DNA of 64,000 nucleotides, from NCBI GenBank assembly GCA_963930655.1, contig OZ005621.1:9225001-9289000 (forward strand). Reading direction: 5' to 3'. Position numbers and translations under genes: made by a program. The stretch's first letter is position 1. Each line of letters starts with the position of its first letter. Source of the DNA: Myrica gale. Its lineage: Eukaryota; Streptophyta; Magnoliopsida; Fagales; Myricaceae. Under the pieces are notes generated by a model. That model worked only from the letters and a program-made list of their open reading frames with translations. It was not told the DNA's origin and made no database searches. Below, piece by piece: positions 1 through 14,471 of the stretch.

Positions 1-138
1 CGCCCCCACTGGCCCTGAAGCAGGCCTGGGCCAGTGGGGGCAGGCCTGCTTCTTAATATTTAAAAAAAAAAAAAATCAAAGAATTTTTGGGGCGAGTGGG
101 GGCGGTCGCCCCCACCCGCCCCCCTCCCTCCGCCTCTG
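1..138. mobile_element. Terminal fragment of a hAT-like non-autonomous element
   Basis: The window opens in a G/C-rich segment ending CCGCCTCTG at 138. Its reverse complement, CAGAGGCGGA, matches the start of the hAT ends at 22167 and 23676. Subterminal runs of C and G with short inverted repeats fit such elements. The other end lies outside the window, so neither size nor target duplication can be checked. Confidence 0.35.
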
Positions 139-322
139 TATTAGAGGAAACCAGAGTATAGGCAAACAGTACTATTCAAGGTTACAAGCTTTGTATACAC
201 CTTGTGAGGTATTTATATGGATGGAGGCCTATATATATCTTATAATAACTTTATTAGTTTATGTAAAAATACTTTGAATTAAAATGGTCAAATTTCAAAA
301 CCAATTTAAAATGGTATATATG

Positions 323-330
323 ATATATAA
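323..330 (+). promoter_or_regulatory. Possible TATA box of the broken aldo-keto reductase copy
   Basis: ATATATAA lies about 93 bases upstream of the ATG at 423. The leader that follows resembles the leader of the intact copy at 5640-5707, so the promoter region was duplicated with the gene. Confidence 0.4.
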
Positions 331-567
331 CTTGTCACCTCTACCACCCTTTTCAGAGCTTCAATTGCTAAACTCGGTTTCTGCTGCTAGTAGTAGTCGT
401 ACGTGAAAACAGAGAGAGAGAAATGGCACTAAAAGTGGGGAGGATAAGGTTGGGTTCGGAGGGTCTGGAGGTGTCAGCACAGGGTTTGGGCTGCGCGCGT
501 ATGTGTCACGTTCCTCGACACCTCCGACGTTTACGGCCCCTTCACCAACGAAATCCTACTCGGAAAG

Positions 568-2182
568 GTACCTTAAACGGGGGTTCGGTTATTATACGAG
601 TTGAGTGTGTGAGTGGAGGGTTCAGATTAGAAGATAGAAATCTGAGGGCTGAAATAATGCCACCTCAGATTAATAAAATCACCCACGAAACCGACGACCC
701 GCTTTATGTTTATCGACCCGTTCCTCTCTCTGCTTCACTCTCTCTGTATACTTCGACGTCCTCTCTCTTGCACAGCTCTCTCTATATACTTCAGTCTCTG
801 CTTCACTCTCTCTCTCTGTACTTCACCCCTCTCTCTCTATCGCACAACTCTTTCCCTCTCTCGCCCCTCTCTCGCACAACTCTCTCTCACTATCGCCCCT
901 CTCTCGCAACTCTCGCGCCAGTATTGATTTAAAATGTAAGTTCCACTCTTAATTCTTGTTTCTTGGTGATTTTATTTGTTTCCTGTTTATGTAAAGTGGA
1001 CATTTGATTGTATCTGCGGATATGCCGTCGTTCCGTCGTTTTAATTTGATCTCCGTCTTGAATTGTACTATGGCTTGTATATATTCGTTGTTGGATGTTG
1101 TTTAATCGACTGAATCCTGACCGTCGATCTTATAGACAAGCTAATGAATTTTGCTCTGTAATGGAACTCCGGAGCTGCGAATGGAAGCTCTCCTGCATTT
1201 CTGAAATTGGAATTTTGAGTTTTGTGGATGTTGTTCCTTAGAAGGGGATCAAAATCTGAATTGCTATTGGTCACTAAGCGGCTAGGATTAATTTAGTAAT
1301 AAACTAATCATGTTATGATTGTTAGAATCTTGGATGAGCCAAAAACACGTTTTGAGGTATATGCCTTGCTTTAAAAGAATTGTCTCATTTTCTTTTACTC
1401 TTCACAACTTTTCTTATCTTTTTGTTAGATGTAAACTTCCAATTGTAAAAAGCCTTAATTCATTTTCTGTTGTGATATAGTCACCCTAGTGTTTTGGCAA
1501 CAGCCGAGGACTTGAATCTCCTTAAAGAAAGTGAGATTTTTGTGCATCAGTCCAATGTTGTTTTGTTCTAGTATTTATTTTCTTTGTAATTTTGTCAACT
1601 AGCTCCAGCAGATAGTTTAAGATGTAGAATATATATGATCCAACAGTTTGTAATGTTGCAGATTGATTATTTCAATTGGATCGACTTGGATGGTGATGAA
1701 CAACAGTTTGATTATCTTCTTTGTAATTTTGTCAACTAGCTCCAGCAGGTAGTCCTTTTGTTTTTTCTTCATTTTTATTAAGGGTTCAAGAAGATCCTGC
1801 AAGCAGGATTTACAGAAATAAATGTGCAGTTGATGCATATGTTGCATGTATTTCTCTTTGAATTGATATATATACTTATCCTGCAGTTTAAACACAGTTA
1901 TTTATTCCTTACTAAAAAATAAAAATTGCCACATCTACCGACACAATGATGGAGTAGTTTATCATATTCTCTTTGACTGCTAATAGTTCTCTCTGACTAC
2001 TATATATCAGCCAGTGAGGTATTAAATCAGTAGACATGCATTGCATCTAAGCTCGATATCGGTCCTTGGTTTTTGCACATGCATCATTCTCTTGATCATT
2101 TGCCTAAAGGCATTAAATGATCATTTTATAATGGCTTTAGATGTTGTTTCTTGATAATATCATAAAATGTTGGGGCTGGCAG
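568..2182 (+). other. Expanded intron 1 of the broken reductase copy
   Basis: The intact copy has a 118-base intron here, so about 1.5 kb is extra. The stretch contains a CT-rich tract (about 715-915) and a 31-base perfect direct repeat at 1581-1611 and 1718-1748. I see no LTRs, terminal inverted repeats or convincing coding sequence, so its origin is unknown. Confidence 0.6.
1581..1748. repeat. 31-bp perfect direct repeat pair
   Basis: The segment beginning TCTTTGTAATTTTGTC occurs at 1581-1611 and again at 1718-1748, an offset of 137 bases. The intervening sequence also repeats a short CAACAGTTTG motif. It lies in the extra part of intron 1 of the broken reductase gene. Confidence 0.75.
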
Positions 2183-3859
2183 GGTTTGAAGGGAGGTGTA
2201 AGAGATAAGGTGGAATTGGCGACCAAGTTTGGTGTTATCTTTGCGAATAAGAAGGGGAATTCGTGGAGATCAGCGTACGTAAGAGCAGCCTGCGAGGCCA
2301 GCCTGAAGCACCTAGACATCGACTGTATTGATCTCTATTACCAGCACCTCATCGACACCCGCGTCCCCATTGAGGTCACGGTTCGTGCCTTCCTTCTTCG
2401 TAATAGAATGACTGGAAATAAGAGTGGCAGAAACCTCTTCAGAAAAGAAGAGAGCGACATTATCAACTAGGATCACTCTCCCTTTGGGAATTTTCTCTTT
2501 TGCTATTAAGCTCCATTAATTATTTTCTTCTGTACTATAAGATTGGGGAACTCAAAAAGTTAGTCGAAGAGGGTAAAATCAAGTACATAGGCCTACCGGA
2601 GGCCTCTGCTTCAACCATTAGAAGAGCACATGCAGTACCTCCAATCACAGCTGTGCAGATAGAGCGGTCTTTGTGGTATAGAGATGTGGAGGAAGAAATA
2701 ATTCCTACTTGCAGGTGAGGCATTAATTATCCTTGCGTTGGAGGTTGTAGGATACTTGAATTCCAAAGTTTGATTATATCCTTCTAATATTCAGGGAACT
2801 AGGCATTGGAATTGTTGCATATTGTCCTCTAGGACGAGGATTCTTTTCTTCAGTGCCAAAGATTGTTGAAACTTGCCAGAGCAACGACTTGAGAAAGGTT
2901 TGCAGATCTATCCAAATGTTGAGGATTAGAGCATAATACATGTAAGTTTAGAGCAATAGTTCTATGGCATCATCCGCGCATTTATGACTCTTTAGAGATT
3001 CTGTTCCCTATTTTTTGAGTACTCTTAGATTTATACCTCTCAAGTTACTGCGACTCTAGTGGTGATTGACTGTGAAGATCAGTATGCTTTCCCTGTTTCG
3101 TTACTGACCTTTTTCATGACGGTACTACTCCAAAAAGTTACTGGTTTAATCACATAAGCCATTTTAATATGTGGAAAGACATACTTCACACATCCCACTG
3201 TCCAGCCAGAATGGATTGCCAAACTTGCCTTAGTTGAAGGCATCTATTGTTCCAATATGTCAACATAGCAGCTGCGTGTGTTGGGCTTGGAAAGCTAATA
3301 TCACTAAATTGTCTCTTTAAGTGGATGTTCATTGTTGCCTAGGGGACATAATGGGCTCTCTACCTTGTTGAAAATATATCAAATTATCTGAGTCTTAGTT
3401 CTAATAAGTTCTTTTAAAGTGTTTGCTTATCGCTTTAGAAATGAGCCTGACTCCATGAAAAATCTTTCATCAATTAGTGATTTCAGTCCTAGTGCTGATG
3501 TATGCATATACTGCCTCCTGTCTCTACCAAGGTTTCGACCCGAAAATCTGGAGTATAACAAAATCATATTCGAGCGTGTAAATGAAATGGCAACAGGGAA
3601 GGGATGCACCCCATCACAACTAGCATTGGCATGGGTCCATCACCAAGGGAAGGACGAGTGTCCTATTCCTGGAACCACCAAGATTGAAAACTTTGACCAA
3701 AATGTTGGAGCTCTATCAGTTAAGCTGACACCAGAAGAAATGGTTGAACTTGAATCATTTGCCTCAGAGGATTCTTTTAAGGGTGACAGATATGTGACCG
3801 GATCTGCAACTTGGAAGAATTCTGAAACTCCACCACTTTCCTCATGGAAACCTGCCTAA

Positions 3860-5627
3860 GGACAAGTCTTTGTGCCTAAATATTTCATAGCTTGTCATTG
3901 CAATTAGTCTCAGATTATGTTCTGCTGGTTTCTTGAAGATCAGAATAAGTAATATGCTCAAATGAAGTATTTTCTTCTGGTTTCGTGAAGATCAGAACAA
4001 TAATATGCTCACCGCTCAGATCCTTGTATGCGAAATTGCATCGTTGCGGTGGTATGTATGCTGAAGTTTTAAGCTTAAAGTTTAAGTGGTGAAGTAAAGG
4101 AATGCAGCTAGTTGCTTGCATGTTGGAAGCATAACCTTTTCCTACCTTTTCTTTTTCTTTTTCTTTTTCGGGTAAATACATTTGTCCAATCTATAACAAT
4201 ATCCCCTATAATTAATTTCCATGTCAAGGACTGTTCTTCTTAGCTTTAGTAGTGAATCACATTGGATATTTCAAAGCTATTCTCCAAATCCAGAACACTG
4301 GATCGTATGAACCGGCAATCTGAAATTAGTCAGCCTAGGTGGAGTTGCCTAATGTCTCCAAAATAGGACGGTCCTCAAATTTTATAATTTCTTTTTGTAG
4401 GTCCTATTTTAAAGAAAGACTATCAAATTTAACTTAAAAGTCACCTAATTATTGATTTATGTGGAGTTTTAATTAGTTTTTTTTTGTTAAATTTTGATCG
4501 AAAAAATAAGCCCTATAAACTCTCATTAATTAAAGCAAGGTTTATTTAATTAATCCATTTTAACTTTTTCCTAATTTGGTTGAGTGAATGTGTCGATGTA
4601 CCTAATGGAGGCAATGTTGACAACTATCTTGACATGACAAGCCACTTTGTTAAAAAAATGTCACATCAGAAGGGATCATCTTTGTTGGTCACGTTGTCAT
4701 ACTCTATAATCACGCTGTTGGGAGTGGACAAAAGGACCTGTGAGACTGTATATTAACATTAAGGAGTCTGAGAGGGAAAAAAAACTTAGGAAACAAATTA
4801 GAAAATAGTTAAACCTTATAGATTGAAAGATTAATTATGCTTTAATGTAATTAGCGCCATTAGCAGTGTAAACCTACCACTTAATTAATTTTATTTTTTA
4901 TACCTAACTTATTTAATCTTTTTACTGTTGCATAAACTTACCAAACTAAAAAGCTAGCTTTGAAACAACTTAACTTGACTTGTCAAATTACATGAAAACT
5001 ATTTTCTTTGTAAGTGAAAAAAAAAACAAAATTTATAGAATATTATTGACAATAATTATAATTATTATTTTTGTAAAAAAATTAAAATTAAAATTAATAA
5101 AATCCTACGTAAGATTGATTATAATGCCAAGAAAGATGTCACAAGATCTCATATTTGATAAAACTATTTTTAACCGATCTATCACAAAAATCTATTCGGT
5201 GGGAAAGCTCGAGGAAGCTAAACTCAAAATTCAGTATACTGAAAGTTCCAAATTCTCCGAGCAATTTTTTTTTCTGAAAACCTTCTAAGCAAATCAAATG
5301 GCAAATAGATGCATGAAATATGCTACAACAGAAATCTCCCTGCAGAATTCCTGTTCCATAACGTCTAGTCATGTCCTTCTCTCCTTCTAGACTTCAGTGT
5401 ACTTCTTCTCTCGAACGTATGTGCTTACGCAATGCATGTTTCCTTCACATTTGCATTGTCATCAATTTTCTTCGACTTTTTTTTCAGGGTTGGTCCATTA
5501 GCGGATAGTCTTTCGGACATTTCAAAGTTATAGCCGGCCTCTTTTTCCAACCACACACCTGTCCTGAGCTCACTTCGGAGTACTGTATATCGATGAGAGA
5601 AAGCGCACCACACTGTATTCTGTTCTG
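3860..5627. other. Intergenic region between the two reductase copies
   Basis: The first 350 bases are the 3' flank of the broken copy, with an imperfect tandem duplication of about 50 bases (around 3920-4010) built on GAAGATCAGAA. The rest is A/T-rich with several short open frames and no recognisable gene. Part of 4350-4970 resembles 34850-35230, suggesting a dispersed A/T-rich repeat. Confidence 0.5.
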
Positions 5628-5634
5628 TATATAA
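5628..5634 (+). promoter_or_regulatory. TATA box of the intact aldo-keto reductase gene
   Basis: TATATAA lies 74 bases upstream of the ATG at 5708, leaving room for a leader of about 45 bases. The CTCTTCCAC..TTCAATCGCT leader is shared with the broken copy. Confidence 0.55.
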
Positions 5635-5707
5635 CTCTCACCTCTTCCACTATTCTGAGAACTTCAATCGCTCAACTCTGTTTCTGCTGCTAGCTTGTTG
5701 TCGTGAA

Positions 5708-9181
<3,474 letters not shown>

Positions 9182-10230
9182 GGACAAGTCTTTGAGCCTA
9201 AATATTTCCTATTGTGTCATTGCGATTATTCTGGTGTTTTTTTAGTCCATTTAAGGTCTTGAGTGCTCAGATTATGTACGTTCTGCTGTTTTCGTGAAGA
9301 TCAGAACAAATAATATTCTCACCCCTCAGATCCGTGTATGTGAAATGTCATTGTTTTTTAGGGTATGAAAGCTGAAGTTTTAAGCTTAAAGTTTGTCGTG
9401 AAGTATAAGAATGCAGCTGGTTGTTTACATGTCAGAAGCATAAATTTGCCCTACCTTGTGTTGTGATATGTTGTGCTTGTCGATCCTTGAACATCCTTTA
9501 TCATTTTCCTCTCAAGGACTGTTCTTCTTAGCTATAGTGAATCATATTTGATATTTTGATGCTATTATCCAAGTCGAAAACAATTTTCATGAAGATGCCA
9601 GAGAAAGAGAGTGAAGAGTGTGACTGATAGGGAAACAAAGGAACAGGGACCTGATGAAAGTTGGTTAAGTTACGAGAGGAAGCGGGACTTGATGGGTATG
9701 CATATCGCGTTGGCAGGTCAAAGTTGGACTCTTCTGACTTACAGAATGTTTAGAAGTGAGATGGTACGATAGATGAACCATTGTACATGTGTACGGAGAT
9801 AACCCTTGTGATTTACAACATCTTTTCTTGGAAAGTTTGGGAGATTTGGTTTTCTGAACAGTAGCATTTTGCTTGGTATGGTGATGCCGCAATAACAAGC
9901 TGAAGAAAATAAATGTATTTGTAATTCACAGAAAAAGTTAAATTGGTTCCTCCAATTCAGCCCTTTTCCAAGACACCAATCACACTAGCACAGAGAAGAG
10001 AGGGAGATTGTGTTAAACAAAAGACCCTCCTATAGAATAGGAAAAACACAGAACATAATCGGCAGTTGCTGCAGGATCTCTGCGTAGAATGAACTTAATT
10101 AAGGCATAGAGGCATCGACTCTTAGAATGCGACGCGGGAAGTCTCTTCTTCTGTCTGAACTGTTCATCTCCCCTGTTTTTCTTTTAGGGAGGGAAGAATC
10201 CCATAATATTGTTCTCCCCGTACCAAACAA
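9182..10230. other. Intergenic region after the reductase gene
   Basis: The first 350 bases are 3' flank still similar to the flank of the broken copy (shared GAAGATCAGAACA and CTGAAGTTTTAAGC stretches). The remaining 700 bases show only short open frames and nothing recognisable. Confidence 0.5.
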
Positions 10231-11805
10231 TTAGAACTTTTGTACCCTCCCTAATCTCCTTCCTAGTGTCTCTACTCTCTCAAGAACACCCTTAACTGCT
10301 ATATCAAATGCGTCTTCAAGGGTTTTTAGCCTAGATCTCGGGTTGGCATAAACTATTCTTGGGACCAGCTTTATAACCTCCTCTCTCATGGCCAACACTT
10401 CATTCTTCGGAACTCGAAGCAATGTCTCATTGATGGTAACCTTCTTGTCTTTCACATCATTTATTGGTATGAGCACCGAGTAGCTGGTATAGTTCTTTGG
10501 TAAATGCCACAAGTATTGCGCATAAGCAGAAGCCCGATGGAAGAAAGCTGGAATACACCCGGCCAAAATCGAGTCAAAAGTCGATCGCTTAGTGTATGAG
10601 TCCCCGGGAGGCTGTAAGCAAAAAACTGAGCTGCGAAATGCCCTCATCACTTTTTTCGGATCTTCACACTCATTTGCTCCATCAAAACAACCAAGAAAGT
10701 TGCAGGTGGATGATGATCGACATTAATCAATAAGCTCACTTTGAATGGAATTCGCGGATTTGGGTCGTGGGAAACCAGCAAAAGAGAACAAGTACTGCCT
10801 CTTTGTTCTCCTCAATCTATTCTGCCATCGGATTACCTGACTGTCTTTCAATGGATGGAAGTATGTCGGATATGGTATTGCAATGTCGTTGCTCCACGAG
10901 CTTGATTCTATTGATAACAAGGTCATGTTCTCCGATTCAGGCAAAAACATAAGCTTGGAACCCCAGTCAGACTCATCATCTGTTTGTCTCCTGAAATCCC
11001 AAGAAATCCTTCCTCCAACTAGGAAGTGATCTCTACCCCCACATTCTTCTCCATTCCGGTCTCTGTGCAAGCCACTTGACGAGAGCAAAAGAAGAAGCAT
11101 CTCTCATTGAGATGTTAAAACCCCAAAGGTACCGCCCGACATCAAGGCCAGCATAAAATGGTACATAAATTGCAGAAGCCAAATATGAGTCATTTGTTAA
11201 GCACTTGTACTGCTTCATCCTGTTGTGGAATATGACTTCTAACGTAAACTGGTTTGTTGCAAACCAACCCTCTTTCTGCATGACTGCAACCGAATTGTCG
11301 ATCCTAGGACCAAGACCAGAGTTTGATATACACTGGCACATATGGATCCATTTGTTCAGAGAGTGGCAACTCTTTAGCAGGTCCTCAATGAATTGGCTAG
11401 GAAGATCATGCATATAGACATATTGACCCGAACACGAATCTAAACGGGATATAGGCTTCTCAGTAACAGGTTTAACATTGCTCACAGTTTGAGCCGGACT
11501 AATTTGTTGGATGTGATTCCTTACACTCGTTCTACAAAATTTGGTTCAGTTTTGTTTCCTATGACATTCAATACTGCAGACAGGGCCAGTTCACAGGTAG
11601 AATTATGTATAATGGTTTGTTCCATAAAAGGTTTAGGGGCTTGGATTGCATTCACAAAGTTGTCGACTAGAAGAGTGACCCCATTTTGATCCCGACCAGT
11701 TAAAGCCGAATTATCAAATAAGATCAACACTAAGCTTAAAAGAAAAGCGCAGAGTAGGACAAACCAGAGTTGGTTATGGCACTTTCCGACGACCAATTTC
11801 TCCAT
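10231..11805 (-). pseudogene. GT47 exostosin-family glycosyltransferase (MUR3/xyloglucan galactosyltransferase-like), broken
   Basis: Read on the minus strand, the best start is the ATG at 11805. It begins MEKLVVGKCHNQLW and continues into a hydrophobic type II anchor, as expected for Golgi enzymes. The exostosin domain follows: [34 protein letters not shown] split across frames, [29 protein letters not shown] and SILAGCIPAFF. MUR3-type enzymes add galactose to xyloglucan in the Golgi, and their genes are normally intronless. Three lesions are visible. A frame change lies near 11525, after the N-terminal segment. A C5 run at 11036-11040 adds one base between MWG and RDHF. An in-frame TAA at 10723-10725 falls where the family has a Gln-Cys pair. 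About 520 codons remain in order, so decay looks recent. A single-base homopolymer difference could be a sequencing error, but three lesions argue against an intact gene. Confidence 0.88.
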
Positions 11806-12951
11806 GGCCCTCCTACGAGTCTGATCACCAGCACACAAAAGCATATGATCAATAACCCTCCTGTGCACCAGAAAATAAGACAACAGGATTGTGCTCTCAG
11901 TGAAAGCCTAAGAAAAATTATGGGTTCAAAAGTTGCTAGAGTTATGTATGGGAGTTTTTGTCATTCTGATGGGAAATTCCAAGGAAGAAGAAGCGATTTA
12001 AGGATTAGAACCAATAAAAGGTAAGCTCAGATCCTTGTAAAAGATATTCTAAATGCATATTCATTCGTAACATCGTAGCAAATCCTATATATTAAATATC
12101 CTTTCCGTCTTCAATAGCTAGATAGCGAGCTGCTTATGGTAAGAAATTCTATAGGATCATCTGCTAACGAACAGAGGGAAGATCTCTTTCGGATCCTCTT
12201 GAGGCAGGAATAAGCTGCTTTTGACCCACTGGCAGAGGATGACCTCATAAAACTACCTGAGAAAACAATCAACATATTCATATATATATATATATATGCC
12301 CCTAAACCTTATGGATTTTGGATCGCAATACATTAACTATACACATTAGGTAACCATGTCATTTGAGCACACAAAAATTCTCAGTATTAGGCTACTGAAA
12401 ATTTTGATTATAAGACTCATTAGTGAGAACCTAAGGCTATTATTTTAAAAAAAAAAGAACCTAAGGCTATTTTTCTTTTGGGTAATGATAAGAATCTGTT
12501 ACATCCGAACTTTGTGCATCGGATTTGGATGGACCTAATTTTACTGAAAAATGCATTTCCATGGTTTGAATACTAAATTAATTTGATAATTATAGTTAGG
12601 TGGGTTCATGCTCCTACTTCTCTATGTCCACTTACAGTAGTCCTATTAAAGTAAGGCCAGTTCTTCACAAAACCAGAGCATGCACAAGCAGGGGCGGATC
12701 CAAGTGTTACTGATTTTTGGCAATAGGGAGATTGTCAGGCAACGTCCCAGGCCTTCTCTCACTAATTTGAGAACAGGTTTACTTTTCTTTTTCTCGATAA
12801 GCATGTCGAACGGTAAAGAATAACAACAAAAAATTGTGCCCCAAAACTTTGTAGAACTTGTGATTCAAGGGACGAAAATAGCTGGGCTTGGGTTCTTTGG
12901 CTGTCCGCCTCCTTCTGCCATCCAGATGTGAAGTCTTATAGGTTAGTTGGA
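11806..12951. other. Intergenic region with a TA microsatellite
   Basis: This region lies between the divergent glycosyltransferase pseudogene and the proton channel gene. It holds an AT dinucleotide run at about 12279-12297 and A/T-rich sequence. A hAT-like core, GGGGCGGATCCAAG, lies near 12692 without a matching partner. No gene is supported. Confidence 0.5.
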
Positions 12952-12958
12952 TATATAA
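12952..12958 (+). promoter_or_regulatory. Possible TATA box of the proton channel gene
   Basis: TATATAA lies 218 bases upstream of the ATG at 13176. If used, it implies a 5' leader of about 190 bases. No other TATA-like element lies closer to the start. Confidence 0.35.
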
Positions 12959-13175
12959 TCCTTGACGACTCTTCAACTACGATTTCTTATCCCAAAAGAC
13001 TCCAATATCTGACGACATCAATAACAGCAGCATGGCATTCAACGTGACCCCAAAGTGTGCAAAACCTCAAAGCTTACTTGCACTTCACAGGCCTACAAGC
13101 TAATATGTACCATCAAGCTTCTACATCAAACATGCCCAAAATCAGAATCATCACCGATCCTCAACTTACATCTCA

Positions 13176-13904
13176 ATGAAACAGACAATATCCTTAGATG
13201 GTTCCTCTCAAATCCAGAAACCACAACTTGCCACCAACTCATCTTCCATAGACTCCCTTGAATCCTCGGTGCAAAATCTCGTAAGAAGCTGGTACAGAAG
13301 GCAAAGGTGGCAGCTTTTCGTTAAGCCCAGCACCCAAGACGGCCTGAATAGAGCACCATGGAGAACCCAGTTGGCCAATTTTCTAGAATCCACCTCAGCT
13401 CGTGTTGTTGCCATTTTACTGCTTGTTGTGGACCTTATAATCACTATCCTTGAACTCTCATCCTCTTTAATTTCATGTCCGGCAAAAAGAATCAAAACAG
13501 AGACAGTTTGGTACCATTGGGTAGGGATTGCAATCTTGAGCATGCTCTCCGCAAGGACAGTTGCTCTAGCCGTGGGACTAGGTAGTTCGTTTTTCAGACA
13601 CCCGGGTTATGTGGTTGATGTTGTAGTTTCTATGGGAGCACTGGTTTTGGAAGCGTTTCTGGAGAGGAGGGGAGGTGGGTTGCTTGTTGTGGTGAGTTTG
13701 TGGCGTGTTGTCAGGCTTGTGGAGAGCGCCTTCGAGCTAAGTGACGACGCCATTGAAGTACAGGTTGAAGCGATAGTGTGCGAGTTCGAGGCGCTGCGGG
13801 AAGAACACAGGAGACTCTTGGAGACTGTCGCTGAGAAGGATAAGATGATAGAGAAGCTCCAGCTAGAGCTGGACCTATGTAGACGTGCTTGCAACAGTTG
13901 CTAA
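13176..13904 (+). CDS. Voltage-gated proton channel-like protein (plant Hv1 family)
   Basis: One uninterrupted exon encodes 242 residues. The soluble N-terminus (1-70) ends with an amphipathic stretch before four hydrophobic segments: S1 about 76-99, with Asp86 where the family has its selectivity aspartate; S2 about 111-134; S3 about 143-161, with Asp148; and S4 about 167-183, with Arg177 and Arg180 in SLWRVVR. A charged helical tail (about 187-235, ending EKDKMIEKLQLELDL) has heptad spacing like the coiled coil that dimerises Hv1. Hv1 channels are voltage-sensor-only proteins that pass protons outward across membranes. The animal S4 signature is RxWRxxR; here the first Arg is Ser, leaving two spaced arginines, which may be normal for plant members. 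No upstream ATG extends the frame. The identification rests on topology and motifs, not on a database search. Confidence 0.8.
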   Translation: MKQTISLDGSSQIQKPQLATNSSSIDSLESSVQNLVRSWYRRQRWQLFVKPSTQDGLNRAPWRTQLANFLESTSARVVAILLLVVDLIITILELSSSLISCPAKRIKTETVWYHWVGIAILSMLSARTVALAVGLGSSFFRHPGYVVDVVVSMGALVLEAFLERRGGGLLVVVSLWRVVRLVESAFELSDDAIEVQVEAIVCEFEALREEHRRLLETVAEKDKMIEKLQLELDLCRRACNSC

Positions 13905-14339
13905 GTTTTTAGCATAAATGTAGAATAGGGGAGCATCTGTATCCAGAATGTCTTAGAACTTCAAAGTTTCATGGCCATTGCTCGAGGCACATGATCGAAG
14001 CTGGGGAAGAATAATAGCGAGCCTTTCCATTCTTCTTGTATTTTTTCCCCTAAATTTTTTAACCTGGAGATAGGATGGTGATTGACGGGGCATCACCGCC
14101 TTAAGTTCATCAATTAATTATCATGGAAAAGGAAGTTTTCTATTAATAATAGATTACATACATTTGCACTTGAGGAGTTTGACTCTATTAATTCACATTT
14201 CATTGTAGTAGAAAGGACTAGAACAATACTAGTATTCGAAGAAGATCACGACCGGAAGAAAATATCAAAGAAGGAACCGATCGAATGTTATTCTTTATTC
14301 AATATTCCAAAGTTGTCCCAGTTAACCTTCTGAGACAAA
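13905..14339. other. 3' flank of the proton channel gene
   Basis: No open frame of note. This region probably holds the 3' untranslated region and then the boundary of the LINE; I could not define a poly(A) signal or the exact LINE junction. Confidence 0.4.
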
Positions 14340-14471
14340 AAAGTTGTCTCCGTTTCTCCTCCCCCCTCCCTCAGCGCGTCAGTGTGCGTGCACAACCGTC
14401 CTGCGTGGGGAGGCTGTTTTCTCGGTCTCCCCCTTTCTTCTACCCCTTCCCCCCACTTTTCTTTCCTTGCT

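Larger units (their letters stand above)
423..3859 (+). pseudogene. Aldo-keto reductase (perakine reductase / auxin-induced PCNT115-like), broken tandem copy
   Basis: Five exon-like blocks match the intact copy at 5708-9181: 423-567, 2183-2380, 2542-2714, 2795-2897 and 3521-3859. The last three have exactly the same lengths as their counterparts and exon 2 is 3 bases shorter. Two lesions are visible. Exon 1 is 145 bases instead of 216; a 71-base loss after the GLGC motif shifts the frame and removes about 24 residues before the LDTSD-Y active-site segment. The acceptor before the last exon reads CTG where the intact copy has CAG. The lysine segment (ELATKFG) and histidine segment (YYQH) survive in exon 2. 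Intron 1 is 1,615 bases against 118 in the intact copy. The family comprises NADPH-dependent cytosolic carbonyl reductases; this copy should not make a normal enzyme. A rescued transcript using a downstream start cannot be excluded. Confidence 0.9.

Noticed and set aside
11770..12024. Plus-strand 84-codon frame over the start of the glycosyltransferase pseudogene
   Set aside because: Antisense shadow of the GT47 sequence, with no motif of its own.
12685..12700. hAT-like core GGGGCGGATCC near 12692
   Set aside because: No matching opposite terminus or 8-bp duplication nearby; too short to call an element end.
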